A DNA stretch of 64,000 bases from Siniperca chuatsi. Its lineage: Eukaryota > Chordata > Actinopteri > Centrarchiformes > Sinipercidae. The notes under the pieces are model-generated. The model saw only the letters and a program-made list of their open reading frames with translations, had not been told where the DNA came from and did not search any database. Positions 1 through 13,500 of the stretch are shown here, piece by piece. A program made the translations under genes and the position numbers. The first letter of the stretch is position 1. The number at the start of each line of letters is the position of its first letter. The DNA is taken from contig NC_058052.1 of the NCBI RefSeq assembly GCF_020085105.1, positions 18,020,733 through 18,084,732 of the forward strand, read 5' to 3'.

Positions 1-462
1 TTGCTCACATTGTGGCGATCGAAGCCCAACGCAGGGAATTTTTTCTGCGGCAAACTTGTCATATTGCCTGTGAGAAAATGCCAATTTTTTATTTGGATTG
101 TAGTGTTTTACTGCCGGCTTTAGACTGCACTCTGCACATACTGCAAGTTCTCATCAGTTTTCTAGTTGTCTCTGCCGTCTTTGATGTATTGTTAACAACA
201 CACTTCTTTAAGTTTTGTCTTTTCAATCTGAAACTGGAAAAATGCTGTTTGTATATACAGCATTGTTTAAATATTTAGAAGCATTGTGTAAGTGGATCTT
301 GGGTGGTCCGTGCATCCTTTGAATTTTGTATCTTTTATAGTTGATATTGTGAGGGAATACTGAAGATCAGTGCAAAATACTGCAAACAATTTCTCCTCTG
401 GCAAAGTAAAACTGTTCAGTAAGTATGTTAGAATAATGTTTCCTCTCTGTGTGACCTACTAG

Positions 463-3400
463 GGATACAGAACAGGCTACTCTTACAAGAACCCCATTGT
501 CCGTGAAAAACCCCGCTCTAAGAATGACGTGGAGATCCCTGCCACGGTGTCAGCTGTGCCACCGGAGGACAGTGAGCTGGGACTGCGTAGCCCCTTCAAG
601 TTTATGGTGCAGAAACAGCAGAGAGAAAGGACCCGGTGGCTCAACTCGCCCAACAGCTACTTGAGGGTCAATGTTCCTGAACACTCACCCAGCGGGGATG
701 TCAGCCCCAGGACCAAAACCATGGTGCGTTGATTTTCATGTCAAACTGTAACAAGAAATGGAATAATCTAACCCATACTGTTTTGGCCTCTGAAGGAAAC
801 TGTAATCTTGGGAGCTGCCACTTTTATATTAGCCTGCCCTCTTGTGGCCGGTTAAAAAAATACACGTTTGAAATCTTTGAGTTCTTTCCCCAATTTTTAC
901 TTATTAATGTTTTCTTTTCCTCAGTGGATGAAGTCTTCACAGCCAGGCAACAGCATCGGCACACCAATAAAGATTGAGGACCCCAACCAGTTTGTCCCAC
1001 TCAACACAGATCCCACTGAGGTTTTGGATAAGAGGAACCGGGTACGTTCAAACATCATCACATTTTTCACACAGCATTTCCCCTTCACGTTATAAATCTC
1101 AGACTTAATTTCATTAATTCTTATTGCCTGTATTATATCATGATTAGAGCTGGTATTTGAAAAATCACACCCAGTTTTAAGCTTAAATATATTATTTAAA
1201 CACTGCATTCTCTATGATGTATGGCATAGAAATTAATAATAGACTTGTTTTTCAATAAAGTGATGCTGATAAGAGCAACTAATCTACGGTTTATTTTCTT
1301 GATTAATCGATTAATGGTTTTGTCTAAAAATCTGCAAAAAATGGCCATTACATTTTCCCACAGCCCAAGATGATGTTGCCAAGTTGCTTGTTTTATTCAA
1401 CCAAAAGTCCAAAAACCCAAAATATTCAGTTTACTGTCATATAAGACAAAGAAAATCATCAAATCCAAACAGTTGAGAAGCTACTGTTCAGCATTTTTTG
1501 CTTGAAAAATGACTAAAACGATTAATCGATTATCAAAATTGTTGCCAATGAATTTTTTGTCGATAACCTAAATGATTAACTGACTAATCGTTGCAGCTCT
1601 ACCTTATAGCATGGAAGCTGCATTCCATACAGAATCAGTCATGAAGTTGATGGATTGATCCATTGAGGTGTACTGCCATTTGCTGAGAGTTTCTAGAACT
1701 GTGTCACTGTCACACACCTCATGTTGGCAGGTGTAGTGTGGTATTAAGATATTGTATGTAATGTCAAAGATTGCTGAACCAAGTTCAATATGATTTTGTT
1801 GGATACATTTGTTCAGATAAAAGAACAGCACAGAGGTGACCAGATGACTGCAGGACCAAAATCTCAGTTACTAGCAGGCATTGTTGTGGACACCATACCA
1901 GGACCAGTGAGTATATTTACCATTTGTAAAAGGTTACAAAGTCACAGGTGCAACCACACTGCATGATACAGAATGTGTTACTGTATTTATTTTTCTCAAT
2001 TTCTGAAGCACACTGTTGCAGTTCTCAAACCACTAAGAACAATCACCACTGTATTTTATACTGAGCATTACAACACTTCATTTGTCTTCCCAAAGGTGGT
2101 CACTCACACATTTGACTCATGTGTCAAGAGTAAATAACTTCATCAACAAGTTCATCACTTCCACCAATGTCCTTTTATTATTGCCTAAGTCATCAGTTAT
2201 TAAGTTTTCAATGTAAAATTTTGGCTATGCCTTCTTCAATAGTCCTTCAGCTTCATGGTTGAGTCCTTTTAACTTGTCACCAACAGCGGATGCATCCTCA
2301 GATCTGCCACCCTGAAAACCTCACTGGGCCCCTTCCTAACATTAAATCCTTTTAGTCTGTCAACCAAAAACAAAACTATACATCCATTCACAAAACTATA
2401 TGCAGATTATACAAGCAAACTGATATTAACATATATTAATATGATCATATAGGCAATTCTAAAATTTCCGACCAATATGGACATGTCAAGACAGTCAAAT
2501 ATCTACTGTATATCTATGTCATTTCTTATTGAGGCGTACACACAGTAACCCAATGATAAAGTAAAATATCCTGTTCCTGAAAACAGCTGCCTGCTACTAC
2601 TGGAACAAGTTTAACTGATTTTGATTAGAGAGGCTAACACAATGTATCACTGGATCAAATTTAGATATCTGTACTTGATTTCTGTATGAAAGCAACCAGA
2701 AATGCACATACTGTTGTGATAAAATTAACTATAGATTTGAAAATTGCACACAGGATTTTGAGAAATCATGATTTTCATTTGACAATTGCGCCAAAGCAAC
2801 TGGGAAAAACTGTAAAACAGTCTTCATTGTTCCATATGAACAATTACTTCTATTTACTGCAAAATGCATAGCATCAGGTGACCATGTCTTTTTATTCTCT
2901 TCTTTCAATCAGGCTTTCATCATTGAGGATGAGGAGCACACCCGCTCTCTTCCCCCCAACCCTTTCAATGAGCTCACAGAGAAGGAGCTGGAGGAATACA
3001 AGAACACGGTAGAAAGAAAGCAGCAAGGCCAAGAAGGTAGTCTATCCTTCAAACATTATCTTTAGGAGTCAAACTGTTTCTTTACTACAGTGCACCATTG
3101 CTCTTCAGAGGCACAGACAACCTCTACTTAATGTAATCCTACTTGGGTTTACACAAACTCATATCTGACATCATCCGATGTAGATTATAAGTGTATGATG
3201 TTTTGAAGTTAATCCTTTAGGGTCACAGAGGGCCATTAAATGAAGTTCTCTAAAGAAATACTGAAATGAAATTGAACTTTTTAATTTACTTTAAATTAGG
3301 AAAGACACAACAGACAGTATTGTCTGAATTGTAGTTACTTGATGTTTTGGTGCTTGGTTCTGATACTAACATTGTAGTTTTATATATTCCAAAAGTTTGC

Positions 3401-6400
3401 TGTACTTATTGAATCCACATAAAAACTGTGTCATAGTAGTAGCCGGTAGTCCAGGCAGTTAATTAGTCCAGTCAGTGCTTGGTTCCTGCCTGGAGGAAAT
3501 GTTGGAACTACTTTCTCTTAAATGAGGATATTCCAGCAAAAATGCCAGCAGGAGAAAAAATGTCAGTCCATGGTTTCACTCTTCCTCTGAGTTGTGAAGT
3601 CAGCTCACAGGGACGGTGAGAGATGAGCTGCAAAGACATCGGTCTTGTCAACTACTCATATCTTGGCTATGACTGTAGACAAGAAAAAAATGTGTGTGCA
3701 GGCGGGAAACATTTCTACAGCTGTGGATTAGTGTAGCACCTGTATTTTTCACTATCACAATAATGTGTCAATCTTGGAACACATGAGATAATAGAGATTA
3801 ATAGAATGTAGCAGAGTTGTTAAACCAGCCTGGGTGGTTGGTCAGTCGGTCCGTCGACCACTTTTTGGTCCAGACTGAAATATCTCAACAACTAATGCCA
3901 ATTTTGTACAGACATTCATCGTGCCCAGAGAATGAATCCTGATGACTTTGGTGATCTCCTGACCTTTTCTCTGGCACCATCATGACGTTTTGAGTGAAAT
4001 GTCTAAAACTATTGGATGGATTGCCATGAACTTTGGTTCAGACATTCATGTCCCCCTCTGGATGAATTGTAATCACTTTGGTGATCCCTTGGTTTATGAC
4101 CAACTACCTGCAAAAATAATCGCATTCATATCAGCCTCATTTGCACTTTGTGTTTAGTTCAAATTAGCTAATGTTAGCATGCTAACACACTAAGATCATG
4201 AAGATGGTAAACATTTTACCTGCCAAACATCTGTATATTAGTAATGTCTTTATGAACTTGTTAGCATGCTGACGTTAACATTTAGCTCAAAGCACCACTG
4301 TGCCAAAGTGCAGCCTCACAGAGCTGATAGCATGGCTGTAGACTCTTAGTCTTGTTGCTTTAGTGAACAGTGAAAAAATACAACTCCATTACTATTTTTA
4401 TATATAGCCATGGCCAGAGGCATTATGTTTTTGGGTTGTCCGTCCGTCCCATTCTTGTGAATGCAATATCTCAGGAATGCCTTAAGGGAATTTCTTCAAA
4501 TTTGGCACAAACGTCCACTTGGACTCAAGGATGAACTGATTAGAATTTGGTGGTCACTTTGACCTCACAAAACACGTTTTTTTTGGCCATAAATCAAGAA
4601 TTGATGACCATATTTCACAGTTAGTCGGACAATGAATTGGTGACAATTTTGACCCAAAGGTCAAGGTCATAGTGACCTTAAAATGACCATGACAAACACA
4701 TTTCTGACCATAACTCAAGAATTGATGCGGTAATTATGACAACATTTCAAACAGATGTTTAATGGGATACAACGATGAGGTGATGAAATTTTTTACCCAA
4801 AAGATCAAAGGTCAACTTCACTGTGAAATCATAATGTCCTGGAAACCACTTTTTTGGCCATTATTCAACACCATAACTCAGGAACAGAAGGGGAGATTGT
4901 TACCATATTCCACAGTTGGTCGGACACTGAATAGGTGACACTTTTGACTCAAAGGTCATTGTGACCTCAAAATAGGTTTTAAGCCATCATTTAAGAATGA
5001 ATTGGGTGATTCCAGATTTTACACACATGTTGACTGGGACGACACAATGAATAAACAATAACTAGCACAGTACGCAATATTTCTTTTCCTAGGATGGTGA
5101 GGCATGACTCGCCCTACTCTGCCTCTGATTGGCTTGCCCTGATATTCCTACCCTAACCCTAACCAATCTCACGCCTCTTGCCTAAACCTAACAAACCCAA
5201 CCAATGAAGGAAACTAACACTAGCTAATCAGAGGCAGAGTAGGGCAGGCGTGACTTCACCATCCTAGGAAAAATTTTTGGTGCACAGTATGGGCTTTCCT
5301 CCATCTCCTCCATTCTGCCTTTAACTTCCTGCCTCATTCTGAATTTCAAGCGTCATCGGAATCACATGACTGTAAACAATGTATTGAAGCATGCCTAGCT
5401 AATCGTGATACTGTGAGTGAGTTTCACCTACAGCTCATAGAGAGGCTTTGCATCTAAAAATGCCAGGAGGAAAAAAAGCACCATATTTTGTGTAGCTATA
5501 CAAAAGAATCTTTACATAGTAGTCGAGTACAGTACATGTGTACTTGTTCAGGCAGTACATCTATCCGTCATTAATCAGTTCAACAATGTATATTCACTGG
5601 AATCATACATATGTATCATCAATATAATGATCATTTAAAATTTTGACAAAAAAAATACACTTTATACTTTTTATTCAATTCCTTTCAAGTATTCACTACA
5701 TATATTATATGAGTCTGGACAGACACTGATGTACACTGCAACTTGACTGGTTGATGGAGGCATATAACCGTGAGGTGGTAATTCTAGTTTTTATCTAATA
5801 CGCCTCACTCACATGAACATAGCGGCTGTGACGAATGACTGACCTCTGATTACTTTAATCCTTTTATAGAAGATGATGATGCCACTGATGCAGATGAGAT
5901 GACGACATTTGATGGCTCTACTATCTCCCTCTCCCTCTCTCCCATAATGACGCCAGCTAAACAAGGTAATTAGCTAGTCAATAGGCATTGAAATTATTAG
6001 GTGTTAGAACTGGCTGCTTGTTTGTTTTTGTGTTGTATGTCCCTCTGGTGTAATCTGTAAAAAGACAAGAAATGCCTAAAATTAAATGATACTTAAATCT
6101 GTGTGATTGCACTTCTTATCCACATCCCTCTCCACTGACTTGGTTTCATCTGTTCACAGACACAATTCCCAATGGGAAAGACCACTTGGCTGAGATGGAG
6201 GAGGATCTGAGCATCGAGGTATCCAAGCTGAGCGTGAACACTTCGGAAACAGTGGAAATCTCCATTACATCGAAGGAGAGCACGGGGGACGCTCAGACCC
6301 CGGAGAGCCAAACCAAGTCCCCAAAGAAGAAGAAAAAGAAGTTCCGCACACCTTCATTCTTGAAAAAGAGCAAGAAAAAGAAGGATGAGAAAGAAAAAAC

Positions 6401-6410
6401 AGAAGCCTGA
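463..6410 (+). CDS. add3: gamma-adducin (add3), C-terminal part, six visible exons
   Basis: Adducin caps actin filament ends and recruits spectrin in the membrane skeleton. Six coding exons are visible: 463-723, 925-1041, 1817-1906, 2913-3036, 5870-5965 and 6160-6410 (stop TGA). All have AG/GT borders and matching phases and give 312 residues; the head and neck domains lie upstream of the window. The tail contains [19 protein letters not shown], which is close to vertebrate gamma-adducin as I remember it, and ends in the lysine-rich MARCKS-related block [17 protein letters not shown]. In the family this block binds calmodulin and is phosphorylated on its serine. The exon at 5870-5965 is 96 nt with equal end phases, so it can be skipped in frame. 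The neighbour mxi1 supports ADD3 rather than ADD1 or ADD2. If the fish has two add3 copies, I cannot say which this is. Confidence 0.95.
1272..1600. repeat. teleost interspersed repeat, MITE-like (intron of add3)
   Basis: This is a 330-bp intronic block with roughly inverted ends: it begins AGAGCAACTAATC and ends GATTAGT-type sequence followed by GCAGCTCT. Several ATTAATCGATTAAT-type palindromes lie inside. I recognise the pattern as a repeat very common in spiny-rayed fish genomes, probably a non-autonomous DNA transposon. It has no coding capacity. The flanking octamers do not match well, so I do not assign a superfamily. Confidence 0.6.
3838..4360. repeat. interspersed repeat in add3 intron
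   Basis: The block starts near GGTCAGTCGGTCCGTCGACC and includes two near-repeats of about 100 bp built on 'CAGACATTCATC/G' and 'ACTTTGGTGATC'. It ends in the TTAGCATGCTGACGTTAAC and CAGCCTCACAGAGCTGATAGCATGGCTGTAG stretches that recur through percomorph genomes. I saw no open reading frame or terminal repeats. The family is not assigned. Confidence 0.55.
4395..5060. repeat. interspersed repeat with internal direct repeats
   Basis: About 660 bp of degenerate tandem-like units occupy this part of the add3 intron. The phrases 'AAGGTCA..GTGACCT', 'CATAACTCA(A/G)GAA' and 'CACAGTTGGTCGGACA' recur every 100-150 bp. The stretch follows a run 'GTCCGTCCGTCCC'. It looks like a known high-copy teleost repeat and has no coding potential. 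The family is not assigned. Confidence 0.5.
5084..5275. mobile_element. fold-back (palindromic) MITE-like element
   Basis: The outer arms CCTAGGATGGTGA (5089-5101) and TCACCATCCTAGG (5256-5268) are inverse complements. A second perfect stretch, GCCCTACTCTGCCTCTGATT, is mirrored near 5225-5244. About 80 bp of TAACCCTAACC-like sequence separates the arms. This is the shape of a non-autonomous terminal-inverted-repeat transposon or a fold-back element. There is no ORF inside. Confidence 0.65.
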
Positions 6411-7876
6411 GGGCATTTATTTTTAAAACAATTAGTGTTTTGCTAAGAAAACATCTGAATTGCGTTCCGAATTTTCTTGTTGAAGGGAAATGAAATAAGA
6501 CAAATGACTATCATTTAGTCAGAAAGTCTCCCAGGACTGTGCTGTTTTTACACATCCTCCCTCATTCACAGTTATTATTTAATGTGAAAGTTTTTCCAAG
6601 ATGGTAAAATGGATGTTTTTTTCGACCCCGCGAGAATTTGTGATAGACCACTCCTGAAGTGCTCAGTAAAATTAAATCAAATGAAAGTTGAATGCAAAAG
6701 TGCATATTTGTGGTTGTTATTACCCATATTTTTAATGGGGTTTAAAAATCATAGGATATCATAGGATTACAAGGTTGTGAAGGTTATGGAAACATCAGAT
6801 TAAAGTTACGTATTTGTGATTTTTTTCTTTTTGCACAAGCTCATTGTTGAATGTATACTGAAAGAAAATTGTTTTAACGATTTTAAAATTTAACTATCAC
6901 ACTAGTAGTGTAACAGTGGCTGAACATATAAAGATTATATGACAATTAGCCTTATAATAAGTACGATTTGTATCTGAACATATTCAGTTATATTATCTTG
7001 TAATAATATATGTTGGTCTATATTATAGGTATTACAATATAGTGTTTGATAGTTTAATAAATGATTTGATAGTCTTTACATATTTACTTTACATACTAAC
7101 TCTTTTAATAAACATGCTGTGATTGATAATTCAGTAATAATTCATGTTGTTTTTACATTTATGTCAGTGGTATTGTTCCCATGGTTGCTGCTTTATTGTA
7201 ATTGTGAAAAGGAATTGACTGTGACAAACAGAAAGAGCTCAGCAAAGTGATGATTCTTGTATATTGATGTCTATGAGTTTGACTTTTACAGAATTGACAG
7301 GAAACCACTACGTGTGGATGTTGACAGTGAAAAGTGCCAGGCCTGAATCACAGAATGTTGAATGTGATGGATGTTTTGACAAATTATGTCATGTCCAAAT
7401 AGTCAGTTGACTGCAATATGCTGTGGAAAGCTTGTCTTCATAGCCACTGTTGATATAAAGTATATTAAAGGACCATATATATCCCAATCAATAATGTGAA
7501 CGATTTGTTTTGACCCAAAGGGAGTGAACTCCTTGCCTTTGTAAATAGTTTGTTTTTGTGAAGTCCTTTTGTTACGCTAAACCAAATGTTAAACAATGAA
7601 ACATAGAAATGTGACAGTACAATCTAATAACACTATTTTAACACTTCTTTTATCATGTTTTTTATTCACGTTAATGCACAGCGCATTGTGTTTACAAATT
7701 GTATTACTTATGTAATTTGTATGCCTAGTGCTTGTATTTTCTTTGTTGTTTACGTTGCTATGTATGTCACCTGGGTTTTTTTCCATGGTGCTTTACATTA
7801 TAGTCACATTGCCTCAAAGTCAGTCCTTTTAAAATTGCCTTCCAACAGATGTAATAAAAGCTGGCATATGTTTCCA
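6411..7876 (+). other. add3: add3 3' untranslated region
   Basis: About 1.45 kb of AT-rich sequence follows the TGA and ends just after the AATAAA at 7853-7858. No reading frame here resembles a protein. The short ORFs in both directions are what AT-rich UTR sequence gives by chance. Several ATTTA-type and TATTTAT motifs are present, but nothing more specific can be claimed. Confidence 0.6.
7853..7858 (+). terminator. add3: add3 poly(A) signal
   Basis: Canonical AATAAA within GTAATAAAAGCTGG, followed about 30-50 bp later by T/GT-rich sequence. It is the last strong signal before the intergenic stretch leading to mxi1. Confidence 0.6.
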
Positions 7877-7879
7877 TAA

Positions 7880-10229
<2,350 letters not shown>

Positions 10230-10230
<1 letters not shown>

Positions 10231-10525
10231 CATTGTTACAAATGAAAGCAGGCATTATGTGTGTTATTTGTTACTCTCCTGCAGTATTGATAATGAGGAT
10301 TTATTATGGCACAGTTGACAATGAACGCATGCAATGTGCATGCGTTAGTGGGAGGGATTATCCACCAAGTAGGCTAGGGCAAGTGGCTGAGGCTAAGGAC
10401 TGCAATTCCATCGAGCCGAGTTCATTTCAGTCATCCGCTCAGTACACAGACGGGACAAGGAGAACAATTTCAGCGCTGCTTATTTGTCAAAGCCCCCCCA
10501 CCCCCCAAAAAAGCCTCTAGTGAAA
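10230..10525 (+). promoter_or_regulatory. mxi1: mxi1 5' UTR and proximal promoter
   Basis: This is the stretch immediately before the ATG. It has a short C-run (CCCCCCCACCCCCC) at 10494-10507 and a palindromic ATGCATGCG-like patch near 10328-10343. No clear TATA box is placed at a useful distance, and the transcription start is not defined. Confidence 0.35.
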
Positions 10526-13500
10526 ATGGTAAAGTACATGAGACAGCACGGCGAGCTGAAACCCGAAGAGGTCCTGTCGGAGTCTGATGCGTCCATGGAC
10601 CAGCAGGATTTCGGAGAGATGTCCGACTATTCTTTCAGCGACGTTTTATACTCCAAATGTTCCGCAATGGACCAAATCGGCACTTTTATGAAGAACGTGC
10701 AAGTGCTTCTCGATGCAGCAAATTACATAGAAAATATCGAGAAGAGCAGCGGAAGTAAGTAAACACTGGCTGTAGGGGATATTAACACGTAATGCGCCGA
10801 GCAGACAACAATAGAGGCGAAGGCGACAAAAGACGCGCAGCGGACAGATGAACTGGCCCGACAGCAGCCAATGATATTTCACCTGCTACTGAAAAGCTGT
10901 AGTCTAATAGACCCAACACTTACAGAATATGATCAATTGAAGAGAAGTCGGAACATTGCCTACGTTTTGAATTGAGGAAGCAATTGCATCGCCAGGGACA
11001 GATATGATTGCAACAATAGCCTGCAGCTAAATGATCTGATCCCATTAAAACTGCTCATTTGCAGACCATGGGCGACTTAACTGAATGAGCACGATTCAGT
11101 GCATTCGCTATTTTAAATAGGGTTGCATATGTGCACATATAGGTTAATACATAGCCATTTATGGTGTTTGAGACTCCTAATCTTTTATCTCAGTTTTATC
11201 GCTGCTCCTTTCACGATTATGCCATTAAAATATCGCACCCACTCCAAAATATCGCATTCACGGGCCCTGTTGCATATATAAAACTGCGATTTAGAGCTTA
11301 TTTCCCCTAAATGTGTCCAACTCAAAGCCCACCTATCATTTTCAGAGGCAGCTGCTGCTTCCTTGTATGTGTTGTTCACATGGTTTCCACATGGAACAAA
11401 TTGTAAAGTTTTCATTGGTCGGGACACATGTTCCCAGCAGGAGAGTCACCCCAGATAGCCAATCACACACAGGTTCTTGTCTGACGTCGTATGTTACTGG
11501 GATGGAGGGTTCATGGGTACTGTAGGCATTTATTAAGCAACAGTGAGAATACCGTAGAATAGAAATGTGTTTTGACTAAATATTCTTACTCAAGTGGAGA
11601 CTGGCCGACTCACACAAGATCCATAAGTACACCCCTAAATGTTAATCATAGTAAAAACTACTGATATTAACATTTTCTGAGAAGGGTTGGCTGTCTATTA
11701 CATTGAGATTTTGTTTAAATCTAATTCCATGTATGTATTGCCACCAGTCACATATTTAAATGTGATTTACAATTCAGGCCAAATAAGGGCACACCCATCA
11801 TGCTAATCCAAGCCTTCATGAAGCATTTTGCTTGTGGCACATTTGTAAAAACTGTACAATCTATCTAATCCTCTTGATCTTTTTCATCACCAGAGTGTGA
11901 GCATGGGTACGCTTCAACATACCCTGCAACCCAGACTGCACATCAACATAAACAGCGTAAATTCAAGAACAGAAAATTGGACAATATTCACAATAGGTAG
12001 GTTAATGTCTTAAAAATTGACCTCAAATTAAATACATACTAATACTATGTTTGTCTTCATTTATCTATGAATTACAAAAAACATTATAAATCCTCCCTGA
12101 TACACAATCATCATTAATAAAATCACTATTAACATCATATTATCAACATTGTAGTATAGCATGATTATACCACCACTGAAGCATTAGTTTATATTATTAT
12201 TTAATTTGGTTTGTACACATAGATTGTATAATATGTTGTCTTTTTGCATTATTAAGTATGTATAACAGTTTTTGTTTTTATATTTATAATTTCAACAGGT
12301 CAGCACACAATGAACTGGAAAAAAATAGGTAAGTAGAACAAGATTGGTCATTTGTCATTTGTATGCATATGACAAACAGTCAGTAGGCTACTGAAGGGTA
12401 GACTACACTAAAGGAATATTAAGAGACATGAAAAAGGAACACAATGAAGATGGTGAAATGTTGTGACTAGAGCAGTCATCTTAGATTTCTACTTCCATCT
12501 TACTTCAATCAACTTTTGTTATATAGGCATAACAAGTTAAGTTAAAAATGTGGACGTGCAAAAGTCATACAGAAGAGGGAGAAAGACAGAAGAATCTCCA
12601 CAGTATTTAAACTGCTATAGCAAATGAGCTACACAGGGAGTTTATCTCAAGAGCCAGCTGTCTCAAAATGGAGCTTCAAGCTGATGAACCAAAAGCTTTC
12701 TCCATTCTGCCATGTTTGCATATCTTGGTGCTATGCTAAATATGTTGACCATACCATTTCGAAACGAGATGTACTGCAGGCCTGTAAATCAGCTTATTAT
12801 CATCACAGGACTTCAAAAAAGGCATTTTTATCAACAACTTGGAAATTCACCTTTTGTATTCGATAGCAGTGAGCATTTTGCAAGGCAAATAAAAGGGAGG
12901 TGTAAAGCACCCTCAGCAGCAGCACTGTTCCTTAAGGACATGCAGATATTTCCCCAGTCAGCAAACGGAACCGTCTGTTTCCAGACAACAGGGCTCCTTC
13001 TCTGAGAGATTCTCAGCTGCACATTTAACAGCAGCTTGCTTCTATTGCTCCGGGATGAGGCAGCCTCTGCTTCGAGCAGGAAACAAATGTCAGGACATAT
13101 TTATCCTAATCCTTAATCTTCAGAAGCAAACTGTGTGTGATAATCTTGGTTTGAGAGATGCACTAAGTGATGAGAAAAATGGCATCTTGAAGAGAAAGGC
13201 TTATATCATATTGGACTATCTTTTACTACAAAATGGTTTCCAATGCAGAGAGAAGAGATGACATCACAACGTGACCTACATTTTACTCCATTATTTGAAA
13301 GGATAGTGAGTGTCTTTTGCCAGTTTCTGCATTCGTTCGGACCACAGACCCATCGGGCTGACCTCAGCAGCTTTTAAATCTGGGGCCAGACAGATCCATA
13401 CGTTATTGGAAAGGAGTCAGATGGTGTGGCTAACTAGCAAAATGGATAAAAAGATAATTCATGTGCCTGAATACCTTGACTGTTACATTGCTCATCACGG

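Noticed and set aside
1-462. 88-codon frame at the left edge
   Set aside because: It lies in the intron before the first visible add3 exon and has random, AT-rich composition.
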